A stretch of DNA of 64,000 nt from Xanthomonas bromi (lineage in GTDB: Bacteria > Pseudomonadota > Gammaproteobacteria > Xanthomonadales > Xanthomonadaceae). The stretch covers positions 35,847 through 99,846 of the forward strand of contig NZ_FLTX01000009.1 in NCBI RefSeq assembly GCF_900092025.1, given 5' to 3'. A program made the translations under genes and the position numbers. Below the pieces are notes generated by a model. The model had not been told where the DNA came from. It ran no database searches and saw only the letters and a list, made by a program, of their open reading frames with translations. Shown here piece after piece: positions 50,701-59,132 of this stretch (positions within the stretch are counted from its first letter, which is position 1; each line of letters opens with the position of its first letter).

Positions 50701-51834
50701 TTACGCGGCAGACGGATGAGCGGACAGGCGGTTGGGCAGCACCACCGTGGAGGCATGCAGCACCAGGCACAGCGCGATGAAGCCGAAGTTGGTCCAGGTG
50801 AATGCCTGTGGTGCGAATGGCGACATCAGGCAGGCGTAGGCGATGCGCAGGAAAATCAGCACATGGAAGATCGACAGCGAGCCGTTGAGCCGGCGCACGC
50901 TCCACACCAGCCCGGCATACAACGCCAGCAACGCAAGCAACGCGCCGGGAGCGCCCCACGCCATCAAGAAGGGAAAGAACTCGGTGCCCACATTGATGTT
51001 GGGCGCATCCAGCGGAATGCTGGTGCCTGCGGTTGCAATCGAACCACTGAACGGCACCAATTGATTGACCAGAAAACTGGCGTTGACATAGCCCTTGGCC
51101 AGAATGGCGCCGAAGTTGTACGGCCCGGCGCTGATATAGAGCAGCAACCACTGCACGCCCTGCGGCATGGCGCGGTAGAACGCACTGAACGGCAACGCCA
51201 CCGTCGCCAGGGAACCGGAACGCAACGCGCCAAGGATCGAAAACACCCCACCACCCGCCAGAACGAGAAGGCCGATGGTCTTCCACGGCAGCCGGCGCGA
51301 CGGGTCGCGGCGCAGCAACATCACCAGCACGAACGAAAACAGGCCGGCGAAGATGCGGTTGCGGTCGATCACCACGATCGGGAACACGAACCCCAACGTC
51401 ACCATTGCTGCACGCAGCCCACGGTGGCGCACGCACAGCAGGGCGATCGGCGGCAGGATCCAGCACATATTGGAGATGTGCCGCACATGCGCGCGCAACG
51501 GGCTCAAGGTGGCGTACGACGATGGATCGTTGAACAACGGAATGGGAAACAGCACCACATCGGCAATGCAGAACACCGTCACCGCCGCGGCCAATACCAT
51601 CGCCAGAAACGCATCGCGGGTTCCAGCGTAACGGTAGTTGCAAAAGCGCTCGACAGGTGGCAGCTGCGTGCGCAACGCCACATCGAGCCCGAAGGTAGCC
51701 GCTGCTGCAAGCGCCAGCAGCACGATGCCTTCCAGGTAGCCATCGGGTAATGCGTACGTCAGCCACGTCAGCGCGCAGCTGATCAGCATCGGCAGCGCCA
51801 GATAGGTCGCGGGACGGCGCATCAACGTATTCAT
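50701..51834 (-). CDS. wzy: Wzy-like O-unit/oligosaccharide polymerase
   Basis: 377-residue polytopic inner-membrane protein with about ten hydrophobic helices and a periplasmic loop carrying DPSSYATLSPLRAHVRH. The pattern of many helices, RNRIFAGLFSFVLVMLLRR and low family similarity fits an oligosaccharide repeat-unit polymerase (Wzy). The start at 51834 (MNTLMRRPATYL) overlaps the GT2 stop (ATGA). Assignment leans on context: it is coupled to a GT2 and a flippase and next to a Wzz. Confidence 0.75.
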   Translation of the reverse strand: MNTLMRRPATYLALPMLISCALTWLTYALPDGYLEGIVLLALAAAATFGLDVALRTQLPPVERFCNYRYAGTRDAFLAMVLAAAVTVFCIADVVLFPIPLFNDPSSYATLSPLRAHVRHISNMCWILPPIALLCVRHRGLRAAMVTLGFVFPIVVIDRNRIFAGLFSFVLVMLLRRDPSRRLPWKTIGLLVLAGGGVFSILGALRSGSLATVALPFSAFYRAMPQGVQWLLLYISAGPYNFGAILAKGYVNASFLVNQLVPFSGSIATAGTSIPLDAPNINVGTEFFPFLMAWGAPGALLALLALYAGLVWSVRRLNGSLSIFHVLIFLRIAYACLMSPFAPQAFTWTNFGFIALCLVLHASTVVLPNRLSAHPSAA

Positions 51835-52781
51835 GCGAGCTCCGCCGCGCGTGCGGCACGTTTCGGACACCACCGGGCCGTGAGCGACAGCCACCCGTAG
51901 AACACTAGATGCATGGCCACCTGGTGCGGCCGGCGCCGCAGAAATGCCACCTTGGCTGCGATGTAGTGTGCCTGCGCCTGCAGCAGCATGCGGTCGGGCC
52001 CGTCGAACAACGGCACGCAGCGCAGCGCCACCTGCCGCGACTCGCGCAGATTGGCGATGCGTGTCGGCACATTCACCGTCTTGCTGAGGTTGTTGCCATG
52101 CAGGCGGTAGGCGCACACCGGCAGATCGATAAAGCCCAAGGCATTGCGTGCGGCAAGACGCAGGAAGAAATCCCAGTCTTCTATCCGCAGCGATTCGTCC
52201 CAGCCGCTGCGGGCATCGAAGGCACTGCGCCGTAGCAGTGCCACCGCACCACCGACTGCCCATTGCCGTATCACCGCGCGACGGATGCCGGATTCGGAGC
52301 GATACAGGCTCCTGTCCACCCCGTGCAGATCGCGCATGGCGCTGTCGTGCAGCAGTCGCCCATGCCCATCGACCACGCAGGCATCGCCGATCACCGCAAG
52401 CTTTTGCGGATGCCCGCGCAGGTAGCGTACTTGTGCGTCCAGCCCGCCTGGCAGCAGGTAGTCGTCGCTTGCGCCAAGCCGCAGGTACTCCCCGCGTGCG
52501 CGCAATACCAGTTCGTTGAGCGTGGCGGCTACGCCACGATTCTCGCGTTGCACGAAGTGCACCGGTAGCCGGGGCCCTTGGTCGCTGATCCACTGGCTGA
52601 TCTTTTCGGCGGTGGCGTCGCTGGAGCCATCGTCGATGATGACGATCTCCTTGCACGGATACGGGTCGTCCAGGACGCTATCCAGGCAACGCTGCACGAA
52701 ACGCTCATGGTTGAAAGCCGGAATCAGCACCGACACCAACGGCCAGCGTGCACATGACGATACAGCCGCCTGACCGTTCAT
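51831..52781 (-). CDS. GT2-family glycosyltransferase
   Basis: 316 residues, GT-A fold. WPLVSVLIPAFNHERFVQRCLDSVL leads to the nucleotide-binding IVIIDDGSSD and the metal-binding GASDDY (DxD-like). C-terminal LRIEDWDFFLRLAARNALGFIDLPVCAYRLHGNN is typical of cytoplasmic GT2 enzymes that extend lipid-linked glycans. Start ATG 52781 overlaps the flippase stop. The only GT2 in the operon; with the two GT4 enzymes it could build a repeat of at least three sugars. Confidence 0.86.
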   Translation of the reverse strand: MNGQAAVSSCARWPLVSVLIPAFNHERFVQRCLDSVLDDPYPCKEIVIIDDGSSDATAEKISQWISDQGPRLPVHFVQRENRGVAATLNELVLRARGEYLRLGASDDYLLPGGLDAQVRYLRGHPQKLAVIGDACVVDGHGRLLHDSAMRDLHGVDRSLYRSESGIRRAVIRQWAVGGAVALLRRSAFDARSGWDESLRIEDWDFFLRLAARNALGFIDLPVCAYRLHGNNLSKTVNVPTRIANLRESRQVALRCVPLFDGPDRMLLQAQAHYIAAKVAFLRRRPHQVAMHLVFYGWLSLTARWCPKRAARAAELA

Positions 52782-54031
52782 GCCGTCCGTCCCAGGTAGC
52801 GCCGCACCACCACGATGTTGAACAACAGATACAGCACGTAGTTGGCGGCGAAGGCGTACATCGCACCGATCAACCCGAACTGCGCAGTGAACAGATACAC
52901 CAGCGCCAGATAGCTCGCCGCAAACACGCATTCGGAGACCACGAACAGCCGTGTCATCGCCTTGGCCAGCATCACGTACGACAGAACGAAGGCCGCAATC
53001 TTGATCACATCGCCCAGCAGCTGCGGACCGTACAACGGTGCCGCAGCGGCAAATTGCGTATCGAACAGCAGCCAGGTCACCCAATCGCGGCACACATAGA
53101 CGCCCAGCGCCATCACGATCACCGCCGGCATCACGTAGCGATAGGCGCCGCGCAGCTCCTGGCCCAGGGCTTCAGAGCCGCGCAGCGAGGCCAGCTTGGG
53201 CAGGTAATACACATTGATGGCCGTGGTGAAGAACAGCAGATAAGCGTCCGAGACCCGGCTCACCGCTTGCCAATACCCCACTTGCTGCCAACCGAACTGC
53301 AGCGCCAGATGATCGCGTACCAGGAGCGTCACCAGTTGCGGCACTAGCGTCGAGGTGAGCGTCATGATCGAAAATGCGGCCAGCTGACGGGTCATCTGCG
53401 CATCGAAGCGCATGCGCCACATCGCAGGCAAAAAATACGGGCTACGCCGCAGCGCCGGCACCGCAGCCAGCAACCACAGCATCTGGCCCAGCACCAGCGC
53501 CAGCAACGCACCCTGCAACTGTGCCCGGCTGGAAAGCCAGGCCACCAGCGCAACGCTCAGCAGAGCGCCGGAGACCTGCACGAAAGCGAGCCGCCGCACA
53601 TCCATGAAACCGTTGATCACCGCCAGCATGTAGTTGAGCAGTGCGATGCCCAACTGCGCGATGGCCAGCACGCAAATCAGTGGGCGGTAGCTCGCATCGC
53701 CCAGCAGGCGCTCGGCGATCGCGCCACTGAACACCACCGCCAGCAGCGCCATCACGCAGGCAGCGCAAAAGGCGTACCACAGTGCCGCACTCAGCAAGCG
53801 CGCCAGCGCGGGCGCGTCATCGCGGTACTGCGCCACGTACTTGACGATGCCGGCACTGATGCCGCCACCGGCCAACACCGCCAGGACCGACATCAGGTTG
53901 AGAAACTGGCCGAGCCGGCCCACGCCTTGGGGCCCGGCATAGACGGCGACCAGCTTGACCACGACCAGGGCCGCCAGCAGCTTTGCCAGCGTTGCAACGC
54001 CGGTGTAGGCGCTGCTGCGCACGACATTCAT
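52778..54031 (-). CDS. wzx: Wzx-like polysaccharide flippase
   Basis: 417 residues with about twelve transmembrane helices, MATE/MOP superfamily. The N-terminus [40 protein letters not shown] and the [19 protein letters not shown] region fit the O-antigen translocase group. It flips undecaprenyl-linked repeat units across the inner membrane. Coupled by ATGA overlaps to the aminotransferase upstream and GT2 downstream. Confidence 0.86.
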   Translation of the reverse strand: MNVVRSSAYTGVATLAKLLAALVVVKLVAVYAGPQGVGRLGQFLNLMSVLAVLAGGGISAGIVKYVAQYRDDAPALARLLSAALWYAFCAACVMALLAVVFSGAIAERLLGDASYRPLICVLAIAQLGIALLNYMLAVINGFMDVRRLAFVQVSGALLSVALVAWLSSRAQLQGALLALVLGQMLWLLAAVPALRRSPYFLPAMWRMRFDAQMTRQLAAFSIMTLTSTLVPQLVTLLVRDHLALQFGWQQVGYWQAVSRVSDAYLLFFTTAINVYYLPKLASLRGSEALGQELRGAYRYVMPAVIVMALGVYVCRDWVTWLLFDTQFAAAAPLYGPQLLGDVIKIAAFVLSYVMLAKAMTRLFVVSECVFAASYLALVYLFTAQFGLIGAMYAFAANYVLYLLFNIVVVRRYLGRTA

Positions 54032-55140
54032 GTGCCGCCGCCGAACGACTGGCAGGCGGCGATCACCTGCGCAATCGCTGCATCATCCAGCGCCGGCCCC
54101 ATCGGCAGACTGAGCACCTCCTGGTGCAGGCGCTCGCTGAGCGGCAGGCAGGCCTGGCCCAAGGTGGCGTACGCTGGCTGCCGGTGCGGCGGCACCGGAT
54201 AGTGAATCTGCGTCTGGATGCCCTGCCGTAGCAGATGCGCCTGCAAGGCATCGCGCTGCGGGCTGCGCACCACGAACAGATGCCAGACGTGCTGCTGCTC
54301 GGCGACCACGGTCGGTAAAGCAATCAGCGGGTTGTCGATGCCTTGCAGATAGCGCTGCGCCACTGCACGCCGCAGTACGATCTCTTCTTCGAGATAGCCC
54401 AGTTTGACACGCAGGAATGCAGCCTGCATTTCATCCAGGCGCGAGTTCACGCCCTGGCAGAGGTGGTGATACTTCACTTCCGAGCCGTAGTTGCGCAGTG
54501 CGCGAATCCGCTCGGCCAGGCGTGCATCCGAGGTCGTCACTGCGCCGCCATCGCCCAGCGCACCGAGGTTCTTGGTCGGGAAGAAACTGAAGGCCGCTGC
54601 ATCGCCGAAGGCTCCGGCGCGCCGACCCTGTGCGCTTGCACCATGGGCTTGCGCGGCATCTTCGAGCAGCAGCAGGCCATAGCGATGGGCCAGCGTCTGC
54701 AGGGCCTGCATATCGGCCAGCTGCCCATACAGGTGCACCGCCATGATGGCGCGCGTGCGCGGCCCGATGGCCTTCTCCACCCTGGCCGGGTCGATGTTGA
54801 AGGTGATCGGGTCCGGCTCCACCGGCACCAGCACCAGATGGTTCTGGCTGATCGCCAGAAACGTCGCGATGAAGGTATTGGCCGGCACGATGATTTCGTC
54901 GCCTTCGCGCAAGACGCCCAGCTCGCGGTAGCCGCGCAGGATCAACGCCAACGCATCCAGCCCATTGCCCACGCCGACCGCATGCGCGGCACCGCAATAA
55001 CTGGCGAATTCGTCTTCGAACGCCGCTAGCTCCTTGCCGAGTACATACCAGCCGGCATCGATCACCCGTGCCGCAGTGGCTTTGAGTTCATCCGCATAGC
55101 GCGCATTGACTGCACGCAAATCCAGGAAAGGCACATCCAT
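54028..55140 (-). CDS. DegT/DnrJ/EryC1 sugar aminotransferase
   Basis: 370 residues, PLP-dependent. The PLP lysine is in [49 protein letters not shown] and [12 protein letters not shown] complete the fold. Most similar in pattern to FdtB/QdtB, which transfer an amino group to C3 of dTDP-3-keto-6-deoxyhexose. ATG 55140 overlaps the upstream stop by one base (TAATG) and is preferred over 55152. Works with the FdtA/QdtA-like isomerase at the operon start. Confidence 0.88.
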   Translation of the reverse strand: MDVPFLDLRAVNARYADELKATAARVIDAGWYVLGKELAAFEDEFASYCGAAHAVGVGNGLDALALILRGYRELGVLREGDEIIVPANTFIATFLAISQNHLVLVPVEPDPITFNIDPARVEKAIGPRTRAIMAVHLYGQLADMQALQTLAHRYGLLLLEDAAQAHGASAQGRRAGAFGDAAAFSFFPTKNLGALGDGGAVTTSDARLAERIRALRNYGSEVKYHHLCQGVNSRLDEMQAAFLRVKLGYLEEEIVLRRAVAQRYLQGIDNPLIALPTVVAEQQHVWHLFVVRSPQRDALQAHLLRQGIQTQIHYPVPPHRQPAYATLGQACLPLSERLHQEVLSLPMGPALDDAAIAQVIAACQSFGGGT

Positions 55141-56072
55141 TACAACGTCCATCGATAGAAATCCTGCACCACGGCGCGCGCGCCGAAGCGTTCCTTTTGC
55201 TGTACCAGACCTTCGTTGAGCACCTGTCCACCCTGCTCGGTCGAGATACCAAAGCTGAAATACTCGCGCTGCGCATACACATCGGTGATCAACTCGGCCA
55301 GCAGCAGACTCAAGGCGTCCAGCTGGCGGCCTTGCTCGGACACCGCCAGATATTGGGTGTGCACACTGCGACCGAAATCGAAGACCAATGCGGCCGCCAT
55401 CAATTGCCCGTCAGCGCGCGCCTCATGCAACACGATCTGCTGCGCAAACCGGCCTTGCAGCAGTTGCAACTCATCCAGCCGATGCGTTGGTGCCGCGCCA
55501 TGCCGCTGCAACACCTGAGTCAGCAGCGCATGGAAGTCCACAAGCTGGGTTCCGCGCTGAATCTGCACGCCCGCCTTGCATGCCTTGGCGATAGACCGCC
55601 GCCGCTCGGCACTGAATGCAAATGGCTCGCGTAGCGCAATCGCCGACGACAGGTCGCGACGATACAGTTGTGCGTCGACCCGATGCAGCGCGTACAACTC
55701 CTCTTCGGCCGGGTAAGCATGAAAAATATGCGGCACCGGCTTGTACACGATGTCGCGCACGCCAAGCGCACGGTAGTGCGCGGCCATCTGCTCGAATACC
55801 TGCAAGGTGGCACCGGCACGCAGCGCCATCGACGACAACAGCCCGGCATACGTCAGCCCGGCATGGCTGCTGACGCAATCGCCCTGCACGTTGGCAGGGA
55901 ACACCGCCACCACCTCGCCCCCGCGCTCGACCAGCAAGGAGGCATCCACAAACCGTTCGGTGTGATAGTCCATGTAGCCGCGCCGATGCAGCAGATTGCC
56001 ATTCCGCGAGGACGCCACCAGAGCGTCCCACGCCGGCGCATCGCCTGGCACGTACGATCTAACCGAAAACAT
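55140..56072 (-). CDS. FemAB/GNAT-like acyltransferase
   Basis: 310 residues. The start [37 protein letters not shown] matches GNAT proteins of the FemAB-related (PF13480) type found in exopolysaccharide loci. The C-terminal half has [36 protein letters not shown], the acyl-donor and substrate side. Probably attaches an acyl or aminoacyl group to an amino sugar. It overlaps the beta-propeller gene by 14 bp. The acyl donor is unknown. Confidence 0.75.
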   Translation of the reverse strand: MFSVRSYVPGDAPAWDALVASSRNGNLLHRRGYMDYHTERFVDASLLVERGGEVVAVFPANVQGDCVSSHAGLTYAGLLSSMALRAGATLQVFEQMAAHYRALGVRDIVYKPVPHIFHAYPAEEELYALHRVDAQLYRRDLSSAIALREPFAFSAERRRSIAKACKAGVQIQRGTQLVDFHALLTQVLQRHGAAPTHRLDELQLLQGRFAQQIVLHEARADGQLMAAALVFDFGRSVHTQYLAVSEQGRQLDALSLLLAELITDVYAQREYFSFGISTEQGGQVLNEGLVQQKERFGARAVVQDFYRWTL

Positions 56073-57012
56073 GCTCGCCCTGTAACTGCACCGGTAACGC
56101 CGCATCTGCCAGGCCGAAGCCGGCCTGCCCCATCGCATTGCCGTTGTAGAACATCAACACGCGCTCGCCGTGTTGAATCAAGGCCGGGTAACACAGCGTC
56201 TGCGCATCCCAGCCGCCCTCGGACAATGCAAGCCCCAACTGACTGTCGTCGCGTTCCCAGTGCACGCCATCGCCACTGAAAGCGATGCCGGGGACGTAGC
56301 CTCCGTGGATATCGCCGCGGGTGAAATACATCAGATAGCGTCCGCCAAACCGGTACACGCGTGGGCGCCCGATGCGGTATTCATCGCCACGCGGACGCAG
56401 GCACACCGCATCATCGGTGGGGATGCAGCGCAGGTCGTCGGTGTCTACGTGGCGGATGTGGTAACGCGGATACGGCTGGCCGCCGATCGTTTCCCAGTCA
56501 TCGCCCACAGCGTACCAGAGCCGCCAGCGGCCCTGTTCGTAGCGCGCCGAATGCACGGCGGCAATCGTGCTGCGCCCAGGCGCGCGATCCAGCAAGGGCG
56601 TTTCCTGCCGACGCTGAAAGCTCTCGCCACCATCGCTGGACACCGCCAGACCGGTAAAGGCGAGAAACTTGGCCTTGGCCACACGCTGGAAGCCGACATA
56701 GAACATGTACAGCCCATCCGGCCCGGCCACCACATCGCCAAGAATCATGCCGTTGTCGTCGAAGCACCCATCGCGGCCGATGTCTAGAACCGGCTGTTTG
56801 CTGACGCCGACGATCTGCGTCGGTGCATCGGCGCTCACATCCACATAGCCGATTCGGCTCACGCCCTGCGCATCGCGGAAGCCGGCATACACCCGCAACA
56901 CCTGCGCAGACAACCGGTACGGGGTCGGCGTCAGCGCGGCCTGGTGCATCCAACCGCCGACGCCATCGCGTGCAACGTCGAACACCAGCCCGCGTTTGTT
57001 CCAGGCAAACAC
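56059..57012 (-). CDS. Five-bladed beta-propeller glycosidase-like protein
   Basis: 317 residues without a signal peptide. The pattern of repeated blades, each with SxDG-like turns, resembles the GH43/62/68/32 and GH130 propeller folds: GMILGDVVAGPDGLYMFYVGFQRVA, GLAVSSDGGESFQRRQETPLLDR, GRPRVYRFGGRYLMYFTRGD and GIAFSGDGVHWERDDSQLGL. The typical acidic catalytic triad was not securely located. Start is GTG 57012, 3 bp after the NeuD-like stop, with GGAG upstream. A cytoplasmic sugar-modifying or phosphorylase role is possible. Confidence 0.7.
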   Translation of the reverse strand: MFAWNKRGLVFDVARDGVGGWMHQAALTPTPYRLSAQVLRVYAGFRDAQGVSRIGYVDVSADAPTQIVGVSKQPVLDIGRDGCFDDNGMILGDVVAGPDGLYMFYVGFQRVAKAKFLAFTGLAVSSDGGESFQRRQETPLLDRAPGRSTIAAVHSARYEQGRWRLWYAVGDDWETIGGQPYPRYHIRHVDTDDLRCIPTDDAVCLRPRGDEYRIGRPRVYRFGGRYLMYFTRGDIHGGYVPGIAFSGDGVHWERDDSQLGLALSEGGWDAQTLCYPALIQHGERVLMFYNGNAMGQAGFGLADAALPVQLQGEHVFG

Positions 57013-57015
57013 GGC

Positions 57016-57687
57016 TCAGAGCTCCACATCGAAGCTGGACCTGCCCGCCACCGCACGCGCCGGCGACCCCACGTACACACGCTCGGCTTCGGTATGCCGG
57101 GTCACCAGTGCGCCGGCACCGATGATGTTGTTTACGGCAATGTGCACCTTGTCGCTGAGCGTGGCGTTGACGCCGATAAAGCTGCCCTGCCCGATCTGGC
57201 AATAGCCGGAAATCACCGCATGCGAGGCGATGAATACATGGTCCTGCACCACCGTGCGGTGGCCGATATGGTTACCGCTCCACAACACGCAGTTGTCGCC
57301 GATGCGGGTAAATGGCTGGACGACGTTGCCCTCGAAGATGAAACAGTTGGCGCCGATGTGCGCGTTATGCCAGACGAACGCGCGCGAACTCACATAACTG
57401 GCGCAGCGATAACCGCGCTGCACCACGTCCTGGAAAAAGCGCGTGCGCAGGCGATTGAGTTGCGTTGCCGGAATCGCGACGAACACCGCGTACTGCTGCG
57501 GCGGGTAGCGTTGCTCCAGCTCTTCGTAGGGCACTACCGGCAGTTCGGCCAGCGTGGGCTGCGACAGGAAGTCGCGTTCCACGCTGAAGGCCACCACCGT
57601 GTAGTCGCTGTCGTGCTGGAAGTATTCGCAGGCGATCTGCGCGAACTCGCCAGCGCCGATGATCACCAGTGGTTTTGGCGCGCTCAT
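57016..57687 (-). CDS. NeuD-like sugar O-/N-acyltransferase
   Basis: 223 residues. A Rossmann-like N-terminus (KPLVIIGAGEFAQIACEYF) is followed by a left-handed beta-helix of hexapeptide repeats (about 100-210; HIGANCFIFEGNVVQPFTRIGDNCVLWSGNHIGH). Family members acylate nucleotide-activated amino sugars. Start ATG 57687 is fixed by the ATGA overlap with the upstream FdtA/QdtA-like gene. In this context it most likely acylates the 3-amino group made by the aminotransferase. Confidence 0.85.
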   Translation of the reverse strand: MSAPKPLVIIGAGEFAQIACEYFQHDSDYTVVAFSVERDFLSQPTLAELPVVPYEELEQRYPPQQYAVFVAIPATQLNRLRTRFFQDVVQRGYRCASYVSSRAFVWHNAHIGANCFIFEGNVVQPFTRIGDNCVLWSGNHIGHRTVVQDHVFIASHAVISGYCQIGQGSFIGVNATLSDKVHIAVNNIIGAGALVTRHTEAERVYVGSPARAVAGRSSFDVEL

Positions 57688-58121
57688 GCTTCCAGCCTGC
57701 AGGCTTGCGGCTGCATGCCATTGCGCACTTCGCTCACGAATTGGTCGTAATCCAGGATGTAATCGCCCGGATCGTAGAACTGGTCGGCGAGCACCATCAG
57801 GACGCAGTCGGCGCTGAAGCGATGCAGATCGCGCCACACCATGCGGCCGAGCAGCAGGCCCTGCGAGGGGTCGTCCAGCACCACCTCGCGGGGGCCATTG
57901 CCGTTGCCTTCGTCGAGCAGAATCGTCACCGAGCCGTGCAAGGCCACTGCAAGTTGATTGAGCCGGCGGTGCGCGTGCTGGCCGCGATGTACGCCGTCGC
58001 GTGTGCCGAACAGGTAATACACGCGGCGGATCTCGAACGGGACATTGCGCTGCTGCTCCAAGGAAATGAGCAGTCCGCGATCGTCACCGTGGGTATGCAA
58101 CTGGATGCGTTCGATGGCCAT
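57684..58121 (-). CDS. FdtA/QdtA-like dTDP-4-keto-6-deoxyglucose 3,4-ketoisomerase
   Basis: 145-residue cupin of the WxcM C-terminal/FdtA family. Signatures are IERIQLHTHGDDRGLLISLEQ, RRVYYLFGTRDGVHRGQHAHRRLNQLAVALHGSVTILLDEG and WRDLHRFSADCVLMVLADQFYDPGDYILDYDQF. It moves the keto group from C4 to C3 of dTDP-4-keto-6-deoxyglucose, ahead of amination. Fdt (Fuc3NAc) and Qdt (Qui3NAc) types cannot be separated by eye. First gene of the nine-gene operon; the RmlA/RmlB steps must come from elsewhere. Confidence 0.88.
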   Translation of the reverse strand: MAIERIQLHTHGDDRGLLISLEQQRNVPFEIRRVYYLFGTRDGVHRGQHAHRRLNQLAVALHGSVTILLDEGNGNGPREVVLDDPSQGLLLGRMVWRDLHRFSADCVLMVLADQFYDPGDYILDYDQFVSEVRNGMQPQACRLEA

Positions 58122-58425
58122 GATCGGAGAGGCGTAACCGCTGACTGCACGTAGTGCGACATGCCTGAGTGCGTCGGGTTGCGCGAAAGGTTGCGCGCGG
58201 CCGCGCCCCTGCGAAGCGCTGTACGCGCAAGCGCAGTTGAACGTATCGCACCACCTCGATGTGCAGCGCGCGCGAGCGACCTGCCACGACGAGGCAACCT
58301 TTTTCCGACGTTGCCGCACCCATCGGTGCACGTTCACCTGGCCGCCGTTGGCCGGCGTGGGGAGCCAGGCCTGGCAGCACAGCGACGCTGCCGGAACCAA
58401 CGACCACCACCAGAAGACAGATCAG
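58122..58425. promoter_or_regulatory. Divergent intergenic region of polysaccharide operon and cytochrome locus
   Basis: 304 bp between the polysaccharide operon (minus) and cytochrome b561 gene (plus). It should carry the promoters of both units. No operator or repeat was recognised. Confidence 0.5.
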
Positions 58426-59049
58426 ATGAGTTCATCCCCCCAGCGGCCCGTCAGCGCTCCCGCCAACGGCGCAGCAGGCACCTCGCCATCGGCAGAACAG
58501 GCGCCCGCAGCCGCGCGCGTGCTGCCCTTGCCCAAGGCGATGCGCGTGCTGCACTGGCTCACCGTGCTGTGCCTGACCATGGCGGCCACGCTGATCCTGC
58601 TGCGCGCCGAATTAGATGGCCGCGCCTTGCGTCAGTGGCTGCTGGAAGGTCACCGCCACTTCGGCCTGCTGGTCCTGGTGTTGTTCGCCTTGCGCATCGG
58701 TTTGCGCCTGCGTCTGCGCACGCTGCCACCCGGCCCGCCGGCGTCGCTGCCGATGCGTCTGGCCGCTGGTGCCACGCATGCGGCGATGTACGGGCTGATG
58801 CTCGCGCTGCCGTTGCTGGGCTGGTCGCTGAGCAGCGCGTACGGCAAGCAGGTGTATTTCTTCGGCATTCCCCTGCCCGGGCTGGTCGCACCGGACGGCG
58901 ACCTCGGCGACACCCTGGGCACCTGGCACGTGAATGCCGCCTGGGCGCTGCTGGCGCTGGTGCTGCTGCATATCGGCGCCGCGCTCTGGCACCACCTGGT
59001 CTTGCGCGACGGCCTGCTGCGCCGCGTCTTGCCGGGCAAGCGCGCATGA
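58426..59049 (+). CDS. Cytochrome b561
   Basis: 207-residue inner-membrane dihaem b cytochrome that shuttles electrons from quinol towards periplasmic acceptors. Four transmembrane helices: LHWLTVLCLTMAATLILL, HRHFGLLVLVLFALRIGL, HAAMYGLMLALPLLGWSL and WHVNAAWALLALVLLHIGAALWHHL, each with His residues suited to haem ligation. The N-terminal 45 residues are Ser/Pro/Ala rich. ATG 58426 is preferred over an upstream opening. The stop is 83 bp before the cytochrome-porin start. Confidence 0.9.
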   Translation: MSSSPQRPVSAPANGAAGTSPSAEQAPAAARVLPLPKAMRVLHWLTVLCLTMAATLILLRAELDGRALRQWLLEGHRHFGLLVLVLFALRIGLRLRLRTLPPGPPASLPMRLAAGATHAAMYGLMLALPLLGWSLSSAYGKQVYFFGIPLPGLVAPDGDLGDTLGTWHVNAAWALLALVLLHIGAALWHHLVLRDGLLRRVLPGKRA

Positions 59050-59132
59050 ACCGCCGCACCCCACCGTCTTTGATCCGTTTCCTCTCCCGTTCCCGCACCG
59101 CTGCATCCCGCACCGTCGAACAAGGACTTTCC

